Below are positions 1 to 7,262 of a stretch of 8,460 bases of DNA, in pieces. The DNA lies in NCBI GenBank assembly GCA_017304505.1, contig JAFKKQ010000210.1, positions 1 through 8,460 of the forward strand, given 5' to 3'. How positions within the stretch are numbered: the first letter of the stretch is position 1; every line of letters begins with the position of its first letter. The notes under the pieces are model-generated. The model had not been told where the DNA came from. It worked only from the letters and a program-made list of their open reading frames with translations, and made no database searches. The translations under genes and the position numbers were made by a program. This DNA comes from Hyphomicrobiales bacterium (GTDB taxonomy: Bacteria > Pseudomonadota > Alphaproteobacteria > Rhizobiales > Xanthobacteraceae).

Positions 1-600
1 CTTTGCAGCCTGGACATGCTGGTCGGCCTCGATGAACCCGACAAGCAGGGCATTCACCAGGACGTTGTACGGCGCAAATTCCTGCGACAGCGCCTTGGTC
101 ATCGCCATGCCGGCCGCACGTGAGACCGAGGTCGGCATGCTGTTCGCCCGCGGCGCTTTCGCGCCAATGTTGAGTACATTGATGATGCGGCCCCAACGCC
201 GCTCCTTCATCTGCGGCACAACCAACCGAATGAGCCGCCCAGCCGCGCACAGCTTCTGCTCGATATCGTCATGCAGGATCTGGTCGGTCACCTTCTCGAA
301 GGCCATCGCCCGCGAGGTTCCGGCGTTGTTCACGATGATGTCGACCTTGCCGAACGCCTTCATGGCCTCATCATAAGCACGCTGGATATCGGCGGCCGCG
401 CCAACATCCCCCGAAATTCCGATCACGCGCGCCTTCGCCTTGGCCTTGACGGCTTTGACCGCCTCATCGAGCGTCTCCCTGCTGCGCGCGATAATGGCAA
501 CGTCGGCACCGGACGCGGCAAACCGCGTCGCCACGGCAAAGCCAATGCCGTTGCTGCCACCGGTGACTATGGCAGATCGGCCGTCCAAACTGATTTCCAT
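1..600 (-). CDS. Short-chain dehydrogenase/reductase (SDR) family protein, C-terminus cut by window edge
   Basis: The first 200 residues of a Rossmann-fold SDR protein are present; the C-terminus (probably about 60 residues) lies beyond base 1. The ATG at 600 follows a strong GAGGGGAG ribosome binding site. The nucleotide-binding motif TGGSNGIG is at residues 13-20, the structural NNAG at 91-94, and RIIN at 138-141 and VNALLVG at 182-188 match the usual strands around the active site. Family members are normally NAD(P)H-dependent oxidoreductases in the cytoplasm. Oddly, the classical tetrad seems absent. Aligned by eye, helix-4 Asn is Lys116, the catalytic Ser is Asn144, and the YxxxK positions are Thr157 and Arg161 (segment PTSVSRAAG). 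The flanking residues are well conserved, so this looks like a divergent SDR subgroup rather than decay. The substrate cannot be told. It lies 52 bases downstream of the diguanylate cyclase gene and could share its transcript. Family assignment is sure; enzymatic activity is uncertain. Confidence 0.9.
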   Translation of the reverse strand, partial: MEISLDGRSAIVTGGSNGIGFAVATRFAASGADVAIIARSRETLDEAVKAVKAKAKARVIGISGDVGAAADIQRAYDEAMKAFGKVDIIVNNAGTSRAMAFEKVTDQILHDDIEQKLCAAGRLIRLVVPQMKERRWGRIINVLNIGAKAPRANSMPTSVSRAAGMAMTKALSQEFAPYNVLVNALLVGFIEADQHVQAAK

Positions 601-604
601 TGAA

Positions 605-612
605 CTCCCCTC
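605..612 (-). promoter_or_regulatory. Ribosome binding site of the SDR gene
   Basis: On the minus strand GAGGGGAG lies 4 bases before the ATG at 600. It is the best Shine-Dalgarno match in the left part of the window and supports that start, which also places the Rossmann motif at the expected residue 13-20. Confidence 0.65.
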
Positions 613-652
613 AACTCACGGGACTACGGACGCCCGGCGTGCGCCGAGCCGA

Positions 653-1855
653 TCAGACCACCGCCCGGATCTTTTCGCGCGCAGAAGCCACGCCCGTTCC
701 TTCAAGCGTGGACACCACCACTTGATTTCGACCCTGCCGCTTGGCGGCATAAACCGCCATGTCGGCGCGCTGTGTCAGGGTGTCGATATCGTAACCGAAG
801 ATTTCGGTCGAAGCGATGCCGAGACTGACCGTGGCCCTGACCGGTCCCCCCGCAACATCGGTCGGCGTCACCTCGAACTGATGCCGGATGCGCTCCGCGA
901 CGCGGTGCGCCTGCTCCGTGTTGGTGTGCGGCAACAGACAGCAAAACTCCTCACCGCCCATGCGGAACACAAAATCCGTCGGGCGGATACAGCCATTCAC
1001 GACATTGACGAAATTCACCAGGACGTTGTCCCCGGCGGAATGGCCGAACTCATCGTTGAGCGATTTGAAACGATCGAGGTCGAGAAACAAAAGACAAAGC
1101 GGCGCACGCTCATACTGATGACGCCTCAGCAAGCGCTCGCCGCGCAAGATGAAAGCGCGGCGATTCAACGCGCCGGTCAACGGATCGGTCAGGGCTTGGA
1201 TACGCTGATCGAACTCAAGGCGCTCTTTCGACATCGAAACAAGGAGCACCGCCAATAAAATGGCGTGAGCAAACATGAGCAGGTTGAACGCACCGAGCCA
1301 GCCGGGCTGGGCCGGCAATGCGCCGATAGGAAACGGCAGCATGCCAACCAATGGCACTCGCACCGCAAACACCAATGCAAGCGACGAGAAAATGATAATG
1401 ACCGGCCAGCGCGACGGCAACTGTTCGCGCCGCCCCCACCAGCATTCGACGGCGGACATGGCGACCAGCGGTGTAACGAAGAGTGAAGAGGCAATGATCC
1501 GGAATGAAACGGACGCCATGAACGGTGATACCAGGCAAAGCGCAAGCCAGAGCAGAGGGGCTGCAAGCACCGGGCTCCACAGCGGCCGCCGAAGGTTGAA
1601 CGCACGGGAGCCCTGCCAACAGCAGGCGAAGGCCGCGACCAAAGCAGCATTGCCGATGCCGATTGTCAGGAAATTCTCCCCTATCTTGCGCAGGATGAAC
1701 AACGTCGCCGTCACACTGCCAAGGAGGAGCGTCGCACTCCACCATGCGAACCAGAGCGCGTGGCGATTCTTGAGCCAGAAGACGACAAACAGCGCGCCGA
1801 GCAAAAGCTTGGCGCAAAGGCCGAACAGCAAAACCGTGAAAGAATCAATCGCCAT
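653..1855 (-). CDS. Membrane-anchored diguanylate cyclase (GGDEF domain)
   Basis: A 400-residue protein predicted to make the second messenger cyclic di-GMP from two GTP. Residues 1-208 form about six or seven hydrophobic segments (roughly 6-28, 34-55, 63-82, 94-115, 119-138, 150-172, 186-208) with no recognisable named sensor domain. A short linker then leads to a GGDEF domain at about 215-385. The domain is complete: LTDPLTGALNRRAF at 222-235, the metal-binding DLDRFKSLND at 259-268, and the active-site variant GGEEF at 300-304. An RPTD motif at 291-294, exactly five residues before GGEEF, is the RxxD inhibitory site, so product feedback is expected. No EAL or HD-GYP domain follows, so it is predicted to be synthesis only. 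The ATG at 1855 has no strong ribosome binding site, but the frame is closed by a stop near 1892 with no earlier ATG. The gene lies between an ArsC-like gene (92-base gap) and the SDR gene; no functional link is evident. Confidence 0.93.
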   Translation of the reverse strand: MAIDSFTVLLFGLCAKLLLGALFVVFWLKNRHALWFAWWSATLLLGSVTATLFILRKIGENFLTIGIGNAALVAAFACCWQGSRAFNLRRPLWSPVLAAPLLWLALCLVSPFMASVSFRIIASSLFVTPLVAMSAVECWWGRREQLPSRWPVIIIFSSLALVFAVRVPLVGMLPFPIGALPAQPGWLGAFNLLMFAHAILLAVLLVSMSKERLEFDQRIQALTDPLTGALNRRAFILRGERLLRRHQYERAPLCLLFLDLDRFKSLNDEFGHSAGDNVLVNFVNVVNGCIRPTDFVFRMGGEEFCCLLPHTNTEQAHRVAERIRHQFEVTPTDVAGGPVRATVSLGIASTEIFGYDIDTLTQRADMAVYAAKRQGRNQVVVSTLEGTGVASAREKIRAVV

Positions 1856-1947
1856 ATTCGAACGCCGGCCCCGCGAATCAGGGGGCTCACTTTACCGGAG
1901 ATCAGGCGTCGAGCCTCACCACCACACCGCTACAACTGTAAGGCCGT

Positions 1948-2307
1948 CTAGCGGTCCGCCACAATCAAGGTTTCACGGTAAACGTCCGGCTTGAAGCCCA
2001 CCAGCGTATGGCTGCCGGATTCAAGCACGGGCCGCTTGATCATGGAAGGCTGCGCCAACATCAGCGCTATCGCCTTGCGGGCATCGAGAGCCTGCTTATC
2101 CCGTTCAGGCAGCTTGCGGAACGTCGTCCCGGCGCGGTTGAGCAGCATCTCCCAACCGACCTTCCTGCACCAGCGTTCCAGCCGCTCGCGCTCAATTCCC
2201 TCGGCCTTGTAGTCGTGGAAGGTATAGGCCACACCCTGTTTGTCGAGCCAAGCGCGGGCCTTCTTCATCGTGTCACAATTCCTAATACCGTAAATCGTTG
2301 TGGTCAT
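1948..2307 (-). CDS. ArsC/YffB-family thioredoxin-fold reductase-like protein
   Basis: A complete 119-residue protein of the ArsC/Spx/YffB thioredoxin-like family, typical in length (about 115-120). The N-terminal strand leads to YGIRNCDTMKKA, with the conserved single cysteine at residue 11 in the family's NCxTxKKA motif. HDYKAEG follows at 31-37, NRAGTTFRKL at 57-66, and IKRPVL at 90-95, whose Arg92 and cis-Pro93 mark the active-site face. LVGF at 102-105 closes the fold. YffB-type members are thought to act as glutathione-dependent thiol reductases. True arsenate reduction is not implied: no ars genes are nearby and the extra arginines of classical ArsC are not obvious. The start at 2307 has a modest AGGGA upstream. 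It lies 79 bases downstream of the ATPase stop and 92 bases upstream of the diguanylate cyclase gene. The family call is firm; the substrate is unknown. Confidence 0.92.
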   Translation of the reverse strand: MTTTIYGIRNCDTMKKARAWLDKQGVAYTFHDYKAEGIERERLERWCRKVGWEMLLNRAGTTFRKLPERDKQALDARKAIALMLAQPSMIKRPVLESGSHTLVGFKPDVYRETLIVADR

Positions 2308-2386
2308 GCTGATCCCTGCGTCAAACGCCCAGGCCGATCATGTTGGCGGCGATCCCTATCCCCGGAACACAATAGGCATTCCGAAA

Positions 2387-3248
2387 TCACAGATCGATAA
2401 AGTCGATCGCTTGTTCCCTCATGGATCTGGCGAGATCGACGACGTGCCGGTGATGGGTAAACAGGATGACCTGCTGCTTTTGGCCGGCCATCGCCAACAG
2501 CCGGAGCGCCGCCAACGTGCGGTCTTCATCGAAACTGGTGAGCAGATCGTCGCCGATGAACGGCATCGGTTCCGACGCCCGGCGTTCCAGCAATGCCAGC
2601 CGTAACGCCAGAAAAAGCTGATCGCGCGTCCCCTCGCTCAGCCCGGCGACCTGCACCCGCTCGCCGTCGGCACGCTGCGCCACCAGCATGGGCTGGTCGT
2701 CATCGCCATAGTCGACGCCCAGGCCGGAAAACGCATTCCCGGTCGCTTTCGCGAACAACAGGCTGGCCCGCGCGATCAGCGGGTCCTGAACCTTCGCGCG
2801 ATGCCGCTCGATGGCGTGCGTGGCCAGTTTGGATGCGGCGGACCGCAGCAGCCAACGTTCGGCAACAGACAAGAGTTCGGCATTCGCTTCGGCGCGCTCC
2901 GCCGCCGCCGCTCCGGCATCACGGCCCTTGAGAAGCACATCGAGTTCGCCTCGCTTTTGCTGGTGAAAGGCAGAGGCATCGGCGATGTCCTTGAGCAACT
3001 GCCCCTGCCGAACCTCCTCGCGCTCGATGTTGCCGGGCAGTTGATCGAGATCGAGACCCTCCTGCTCCTGTCGCAGCACCGTCTCATCACGGCCGTCGCC
3101 GATCTCGTGCAGGTCGCGCCGCAACGCAGCACTTTCGGTTTCCAACTGATGCCTGAGCGTCAGGCGCTCGACTGCGCCGGCCAGTGCCGCGTCGTCGACC
3201 AAGTCCAAAGACCGGCGGGCGTTATCCAGCACCGTCGCACTCGACGCG
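2387..3248 (-). CDS. YhaN-like ATPase, C-terminal segment (signature and Walker B lobe, frame 3)
   Basis: About 286 residues. The last coiled-coil part (from about TVLDNARRSLDLVDDAA) leads to the C-terminal ATPase lobe. That lobe has the ABC-type signature LSEGTRDQLFLALRLALLE, Walker B with its catalytic acid in PFIGDDLLTSFDEDRT, and the switch-histidine strand ILFTHH, ending in AIDFIDL. These match the YhaN-type form, where GTRDQ replaces the usual signature GGQ. The frame is open upstream to about 3565, but that part is the shadow of segment 2. Conservation here, beyond both frame changes, argues that the whole gene was functional until very recently or still is. Confidence 0.83.
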
Positions 3249-4518
3249 CGCTGTACCATCAGCGGCCGCATTCCGCATCGCGGCAAGCTGTGCCGAAAGC
3301 CGCGCCAGGGCCTCCTGAGCGGGCTCGCCGGCCAACGATGGCGCGACGCGCTCCACGATTGCGAACACGTCGTGATCGAACGCGCGCAGATCGGCTTCGA
3401 TGGTGTCGACGCTGCGGCTCTCGCGCTCGTGGCTCGCCTTGGGGACGGCGACCGAATGCCAGACCGCAAGCGCCGCCTCGGCTTGCGCCGGCGTCGCCTC
3501 ACCGGCCAAACCGATGGCCGCCATAGCTGCCGGCCATATTTTTTGCTGCCCGGCAAGCGCCGCATGAGCCGCCGTACGCGCAGCCTCCGCCTCGGCGAGA
3601 TCGCGGGCGATCCGCCGTTTCTCTACAGCGCGGGCCTTGGCATCGGCCCACGCCTGCTGCAATTCGTCGAAGCGGGTCTTGGCCTCCCGGAACAAAACAG
3701 CCGGCGGAAGCGCCGGATCGGGGGCGCGGCCGACGCTTTCGAGGAACGAGGCAACAGCGGTCTTGCCGGCATCGAGACGAGCCGCCAGCGCGCCGACCTC
3801 CGCTTTTTTCCCTTCCGATTTTTCAAGACGGCCGAGAATGCCGTCGAGGCGCGCGCGCCAGCGCAGCATCTCCGCGGGGCCGCGCGGCGCAAGGCCGGAC
3901 GCCGCCCAGCTCTGCATCCAGGCGGCGTCCGCTTCAGCACGCTTTGCCTGCGCATCCGCCAGATCGGCGGCTGCGCGCTCGCGTTCGCCGCGGTTCGCGG
4001 CAAGACGCTGCAGCGCATTCTCATGGCGCGCGGCACGCTCGGTATCGGTCAGCAGCCGGTCGGTGATGCGATCGACCGCATGTGAGGAGCGCACGACATC
4101 GCCAAGCCGCCGCTCGCGGTCGGCGTGGTCGGCGTCCAGCGCGGCGCGCAAGCCATCGAATTGCGCATCGCGCGCGCGTCGCGCCTCGAGAAGGTCGGCC
4201 CGTGTCGGCACGGCTCCGGCGTGCGACAGCCCCGCCAGTTCCGTCTCGGTCGCTGCGATCGCGCTGTCGGCCGCAGCGAGCGCGTCGGCCAACCGCCTGG
4301 TCTCGCCCTCGGCATATTCGGCCGCACGCGCGTGCGCCTCGATGGTGGGACCGTCCGGGAGCGGCAGCGCCCGGAGCCCGTCGAGCGCGCCGGGCGACGG
4401 GTCGAGCGCCGCCGTCGCGGCCGTCAGGCTGTCCATCTCGGTTTTGAGCGCCGCGGTTTCCCAGTACAGCCGGTCGGCTTGCGCCGGAATGTCGTCGACG
4501 ATCGTGTTCCTGTCGGGC
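3249..4518 (-). CDS. YhaN-like ATPase, central coiled-coil segment (frame 2)
   Basis: About 420 residues of Ala/Arg/Glu/Asp-rich sequence, with stretches such as ADLADAQAKRAEADAAW and RDLAEAEAARTAAHAAL. This is the descending and ascending coiled-coil arm expected between the two ATPase lobes. No separate start is convincing: the frame opens upstream with a TTG near 4577, but bases 4519-4577 in this frame are the shadow of segment 1. Coding-like sequence begins near NTIVDDIPAQADRLYWETAAL and ends near the CGCGCGC run. The frame then closes at a TAA at 3222-3224. It is best read as an internal piece of the ATPase, not an independent gene. Confidence 0.75.
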
Positions 4519-5718
4519 CCGCTCATGCCGCGCATCGGCATCGGCCGCCGCCTGAGCGGCGCGTCTTTCCTTTTCAATCAGGTCGCGTGCGTGCGCCAGC
4601 GCCGGATCGGTCGGCAATCGATCCAGCAACTCGCCATGCGAGGCGAGGCCGAGACGCCGCGCGGCATCGTTCAGCGTCGCCTCCGCCGCCTCCCGCGCCT
4701 GCCGGCGCCGCGGCAGGTCGTCGATCGCTTTGCGCACCGCGCCGAGCCGCTCGCGCAGCGCGTCGATGGCCTCGCCTTCCGACAACAACGTTTCGTCCAC
4801 CGCCAGCGCCGCAATCGCCCCGAAGTCCGCCGCTTCGGCCGCGTCCAGCGCGGCAATGTCTCGCGCCGATGCCGCGTCGGCATCGAGCGCATTGCTCCAT
4901 TCCGCGACGGACTGCGCCGGCACCGTTGGAAGATCGGAAAACGCTTTCAGCTCGGCGCCGACCGCTTCGAGCCGCGCCAGCTTGGAGCGCACCCGCAACG
5001 TCCGCTGCCAGCGCGCCAGCATGCCGCCGCTGCCGGCATGCTCGGCGTTCAGCGCGTCGAGGCGTTCGCGCGCCTCGCGAACGTCTGTCTCCAACTGCTG
5101 CAGCGCTTCGCGGGTGACGATGGCGTCGCGCAGCATCTTGTCGGCGGCATCGCGTCGGTCGGCCGCGGCATAGAATGGCTTGCCGGTGGAGCGGCGCGGT
5201 GTGAACAGATCGTCGGCCTCGTTCCGCAACCTTGCCCCAATCTGCGACAGCGCCGCCATCCCGGCGGAACTCGCGGCCAGCGTTTCCGCCAGCCGCCCGC
5301 CGGCTTTCAGCAATTCGTGGCCGCCCTGCCGCAACCCCTCCGCCGTCAGGCCGAACTCGCGGCTGAAAACCTCGCGCGACAGGCCATTGAGGAGCGGGAC
5401 AAGAAGATCGTCGGGCAACGGCTGATCGGCGGCATCGACCAGCGTGTTCTTCATGCCCTTGCGCCGGCGCGCGATAATCGTACGGCCATCCGAGTGACGA
5501 AACGCTCCGCCGATGCGCAGCGTCCTGCTGTCGTGCCGAAAATCATAGGTGGTCCGCGGATTAAAGCCGAACAGCAAATCGCCGACCGCGGATAACACCG
5601 ATGTCTTTCCGGCCTCATTGGCGCCATGCACAATGTGCAGTGTCGCGTCCGGCCGGAACACGAGCGCGCGGTCTGCGAAGATGCCGTAACGCTCGATCGT
5701 CAGACGTTCGATCCTCAC
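4519..5718 (-). CDS. YhaN-like ATPase, N-terminal segment (Walker A lobe, frame 1)
   Basis: This holds the first 400 or so residues. The family-typical opening MRIERLTIERYGIF leads to Walker A GANEAGKTS at residues 32-40, followed by LLFGF and RTTYDFRH, as in the YhaN/SbcC N-terminal ATPase lobe. From about residue 150 the sequence becomes charged and alanine-rich, consistent with the ascending coiled coil. The start is GTG (5716-5718), coupled to the preceding nuclease stop. True homology ends near 4519. Past that the frame stays open to 4021, but gives a low-quality arginine/glycine-rich sequence that is the wrong frame of the next segment. Confidence 0.85.
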
Positions 5719-6938
5719 GACAGCTCTCCAGCCCGCAACGCACGCCCATCGTCGGCGAGCGCCCGAAGCGTCTCCGATTGATCCAGGTCGTCGTGCAAGT
5801 CCCTCGGCAGCTTGGCCCTGATCGTCTCGATCAATTCGGAAAGGATCTCGGCAAAACGCGGGTCTCCAGCCGCCTCCGCCAGCAGGCTCTCCACATCAAG
5901 GGATTCGGCGGATGGCAGCGGACCGGGCGAACACGGCGGCGAGGTCTTGACCTTGAGTTGCTCGACCCAACAGTCATCGGCAATCCGGAAGCCGCTCGCT
6001 CGCACGTCGTCCTGCAACAACTCGCGCCGCGCAACGAGACGATTGTGCAGCGACGTCGCGCCGGTCAGGGTGACGCGCGCGGCCAGCGGACGCCCCTCAC
6101 CTTCGGCATGGGCTCCGGCCAGCCCGGCGGCGATCCGGGTCACGACATCGTTTTCGCTTTCAACGCCGGTCACATCGACAGGGACCTGAGCCCAGCGCGC
6201 GCCATCGAGTGCGATCGGCGTCACATTCACGATACGGCCGTCCTCGACGGTCACGCGCATGGCGCCCTTCGCGCCGGCTTCCCGCACGCTTCGCCCCTGC
6301 AGGTTGCCGGGGTAGACGATCCACGGATCGCGGCAGACGATCTCGGAGGCATGCACATGCCCGAGCGCCCAATAGTCGTAGCCGAACCGCTTGAGGTCCT
6401 CGACGCTGCAGGGCGCATATCCCTGGTGGCCGCGTGTGCCATCGAGCGACGTGTGCAGCACACCGATGTTGAGCCAACCCTCACGACGCGCAGGATAAGT
6501 TTCGACGAAATCAGCGGTGAGCCGGTGAGGAAAGCTGCGCCCATGCAGCGCAACCCGATGCGACTCGAGCGTGAATGTCGCCGCGGTCCTCGACGGAAAC
6601 ACCCGCACCGTGTCGGGATATGGCAGATCGCGGGACATCACGCTCTCGGCGTCGTGGTTTCCCTTCACCACGAAGGTCGGAATGCCCTCGCGATGCAGCG
6701 CGCCGATGGCGCGTACGAAAAACAGCCCGGTGGTGACATCTTTCCAGTCGCCATCGAAGACATCGCCCGCCACGATCAGAAAGGCCGCGTTGCTGTCGAT
6801 CGTCGCCGCGATCAGCGATTCCACCGCGCGGCGTCCGGCGCGGGCAAAGCGCTCGGCCACCGCCTTGTCCTTCAGGCTGAGCCCGGCGAGCGGACTGTCG
6901 ATATGGAGATCGGCGGCATGAATGAAGGTGAAGCCCAT
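5715..6938 (-). CDS. Mre11/SbcD/YhaO-type DNA repair exonuclease (calcineurin-like metallophosphoesterase)
   Basis: A complete 407-residue protein, close to the length of Bacillus YhaO. The five metallophosphoesterase motifs are in order: DLH at 10-12 (Asp10, His12), GDVFD at 58-62 (Asp59), GNHD at 93-96 (Asn94, catalytic His95), a histidine in VLHTSLDG (His162), and GHVH at 193-196. VYPGNLQGR at 208-216 follows, as in SbcD/Mre11 nucleases. The C-terminal 170 residues would form the capping and ATPase-contact region. The expected role is a manganese-dependent nuclease that works with the Rad50/SbcC-like ATPase on DNA ends. That ATPase is the next gene and overlaps this one by GTGA, implying coupled translation. 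The gene starts 12 bases after the antiporter subunit G stop, with AGGA overlapping that stop as ribosome binding site. Unlike its partner, its reading frame is fully intact. General SbcD is possible, but the size and YhaN-type neighbour favour YhaO-like. Confidence 0.93.
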   Translation of the reverse strand: MGFTFIHAADLHIDSPLAGLSLKDKAVAERFARAGRRAVESLIAATIDSNAAFLIVAGDVFDGDWKDVTTGLFFVRAIGALHREGIPTFVVKGNHDAESVMSRDLPYPDTVRVFPSRTAATFTLESHRVALHGRSFPHRLTADFVETYPARREGWLNIGVLHTSLDGTRGHQGYAPCSVEDLKRFGYDYWALGHVHASEIVCRDPWIVYPGNLQGRSVREAGAKGAMRVTVEDGRIVNVTPIALDGARWAQVPVDVTGVESENDVVTRIAAGLAGAHAEGEGRPLAARVTLTGATSLHNRLVARRELLQDDVRASGFRIADDCWVEQLKVKTSPPCSPGPLPSAESLDVESLLAEAAGDPRFAEILSELIETIRAKLPRDLHDDLDQSETLRALADDGRALRAGELS

Positions 6939-6948
6939 GACGCGCGAG

Positions 6949-6953
6949 TCCTA
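6949..6953 (-). promoter_or_regulatory. Ribosome binding site of the nuclease gene, overlapping the upstream stop codon
   Basis: On the minus strand TAGGA combines the TAG stop of the antiporter subunit G gene with an AGGA Shine-Dalgarno core, 10 bases before the ATG at 6938. The tight arrangement leaves no room for a promoter between the two genes and suggests a common transcript. Confidence 0.55.
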
Positions 6954-7262
6954 GCGGTCTCGGAAAAAGGCGGCCCTGACCAAGAGCATCAGGGTGACCG
7001 GCGTCGTCACGGTCATGAAGACTGCGATCAGGACCTCATGGATCACAGGACGGGTTTGCAACACGGAGAACCAGAGAATCGAGGCAGCCAGTGTAGCTCC
7101 CGTTCCCAGCGTGGAGCCAAGAGTCGGCGCATGAACCCTTGAATAGAAATTACGAAGCCGCAGCAGCCCAACCGAGCCGATCAGCGTGATCGAGGCGCCG
7201 AGCAACAACAGCGCCGCCGTCAGCAGCGCGACCCAATCCGGCATGGCGGCGGTTTGCATCAT
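6951..7262 (-). CDS. mrpG: Na+(K+)/H+ antiporter subunit G (MrpG/PhaG/MnhG)
   Basis: A 103-residue integral membrane protein, the smallest-class accessory subunit of the Mrp-type cation/proton antiporter in the cytoplasmic membrane. Three hydrophobic helices are visible (about 11-33, 44-64, 72-95). The family hallmark GLLRLRNFYSRVHAPTLGST follows the first helix, with helix-rich TLAASILWF and TPVTLMLLVRAAFFRDR after it. Length and motif order match MrpG. The start codon ATG at 7262 overlaps the subunit F stop as ATGA; a second in-frame ATG follows directly, and the first is chosen because of this coupling. The protein is needed for assembly and function of the complex, but its own transport role is not defined. 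It is the last antiporter gene, with the nuclease gene starting 12 bases later. Confidence 0.94.
   Translation of the reverse strand: MMQTAAMPDWVALLTAALLLLGASITLIGSVGLLRLRNFYSRVHAPTLGSTLGTGATLAASILWFSVLQTRPVIHEVLIAVFMTVTTPVTLMLLVRAAFFRDR

Larger units (their letters stand above)
2387..5718 (-). pseudogene. YhaN/SbcC-like AAA (Rad50-type) ATPase gene interrupted by two apparent frameshifts
   Basis: One long gene whose protein should be about 1,109 residues, but the 3,332-base span is not divisible by three and the coding frame changes twice. It starts with GTG at 5718, overlapping the nuclease stop by GTGA. Its parts are an N-terminal Walker A lobe, a long Ala/Arg/Glu-rich coiled-coil-like middle, and a C-terminal lobe with ABC-type signature and Walker B. 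This is the layout of SMC/Rad50/SbcC ATPases and of Bacillus YhaN. Such ATPases clamp DNA and, with an Mre11/SbcD partner, process double-strand ends; the adjacent gene encodes that partner. Frame 1 runs to about 4515-4520 (GGGCCC), frame 2 to about 3245-3251 (CGCGCGC), and frame 3 to the stop at 2387. Each change equals one extra base or two missing bases. Both sites are short G/C runs and all motifs on both sides are intact, so a recent mutation or a sequence error is more likely than old decay. As written, no full-length ATPase could be made. Confidence 0.85.

Noticed and set aside
613..652. Small inverted repeat CGGCG/CGCCG between the diguanylate cyclase and SDR genes as a terminator
   Set aside because: The stem is only 4-5 base pairs with a tiny loop and no T-run follows, so it does not support a rho-independent terminator.
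440..1258. A 272-codon plus-strand frame opposite the diguanylate cyclase and the SDR start
   Set aside because: It straddles two well-supported minus-strand genes and the gap between them, and its translation is low-complexity and family-free.
1856..1947. Possible promoter or regulatory element in the gap before the diguanylate cyclase
   Set aside because: No convincing -35/-10 pair, operator palindrome or riboswitch-like structure could be seen in these 92 bases. A weak promoter remains possible but unsupported.
3238..4527. Programmed ribosomal frameshifting in the ATPase gene
   Set aside because: Neither site has a classical slippery heptamer, a rare-codon or stop arrangement, or an obvious stimulatory hairpin, and two such events in one gene would be very unusual.
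3222..4577. The central ATPase piece as an independent gene starting at TTG 4577
   Set aside because: It has no ribosome binding site and no ATPase motif of its own, and it begins inside the shadow of the first segment. It fits only as the coiled-coil middle of one protein.
3637..5595. A 652-codon open frame on the plus strand, opposite the ATPase gene
   Set aside because: Its translation is Arg/Ser/Ala-rich with no domain, and it mirrors the high-GC third-position bias of the minus-strand gene. Long antisense frames like this are expected in GC-rich DNA.
5601..7142. A 513-codon open frame on the plus strand, opposite the nuclease
   Set aside because: The opposite strand encodes a protein with all five metallophosphoesterase motifs. 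The plus-strand translation has no recognisable family features and no good ribosome binding site.
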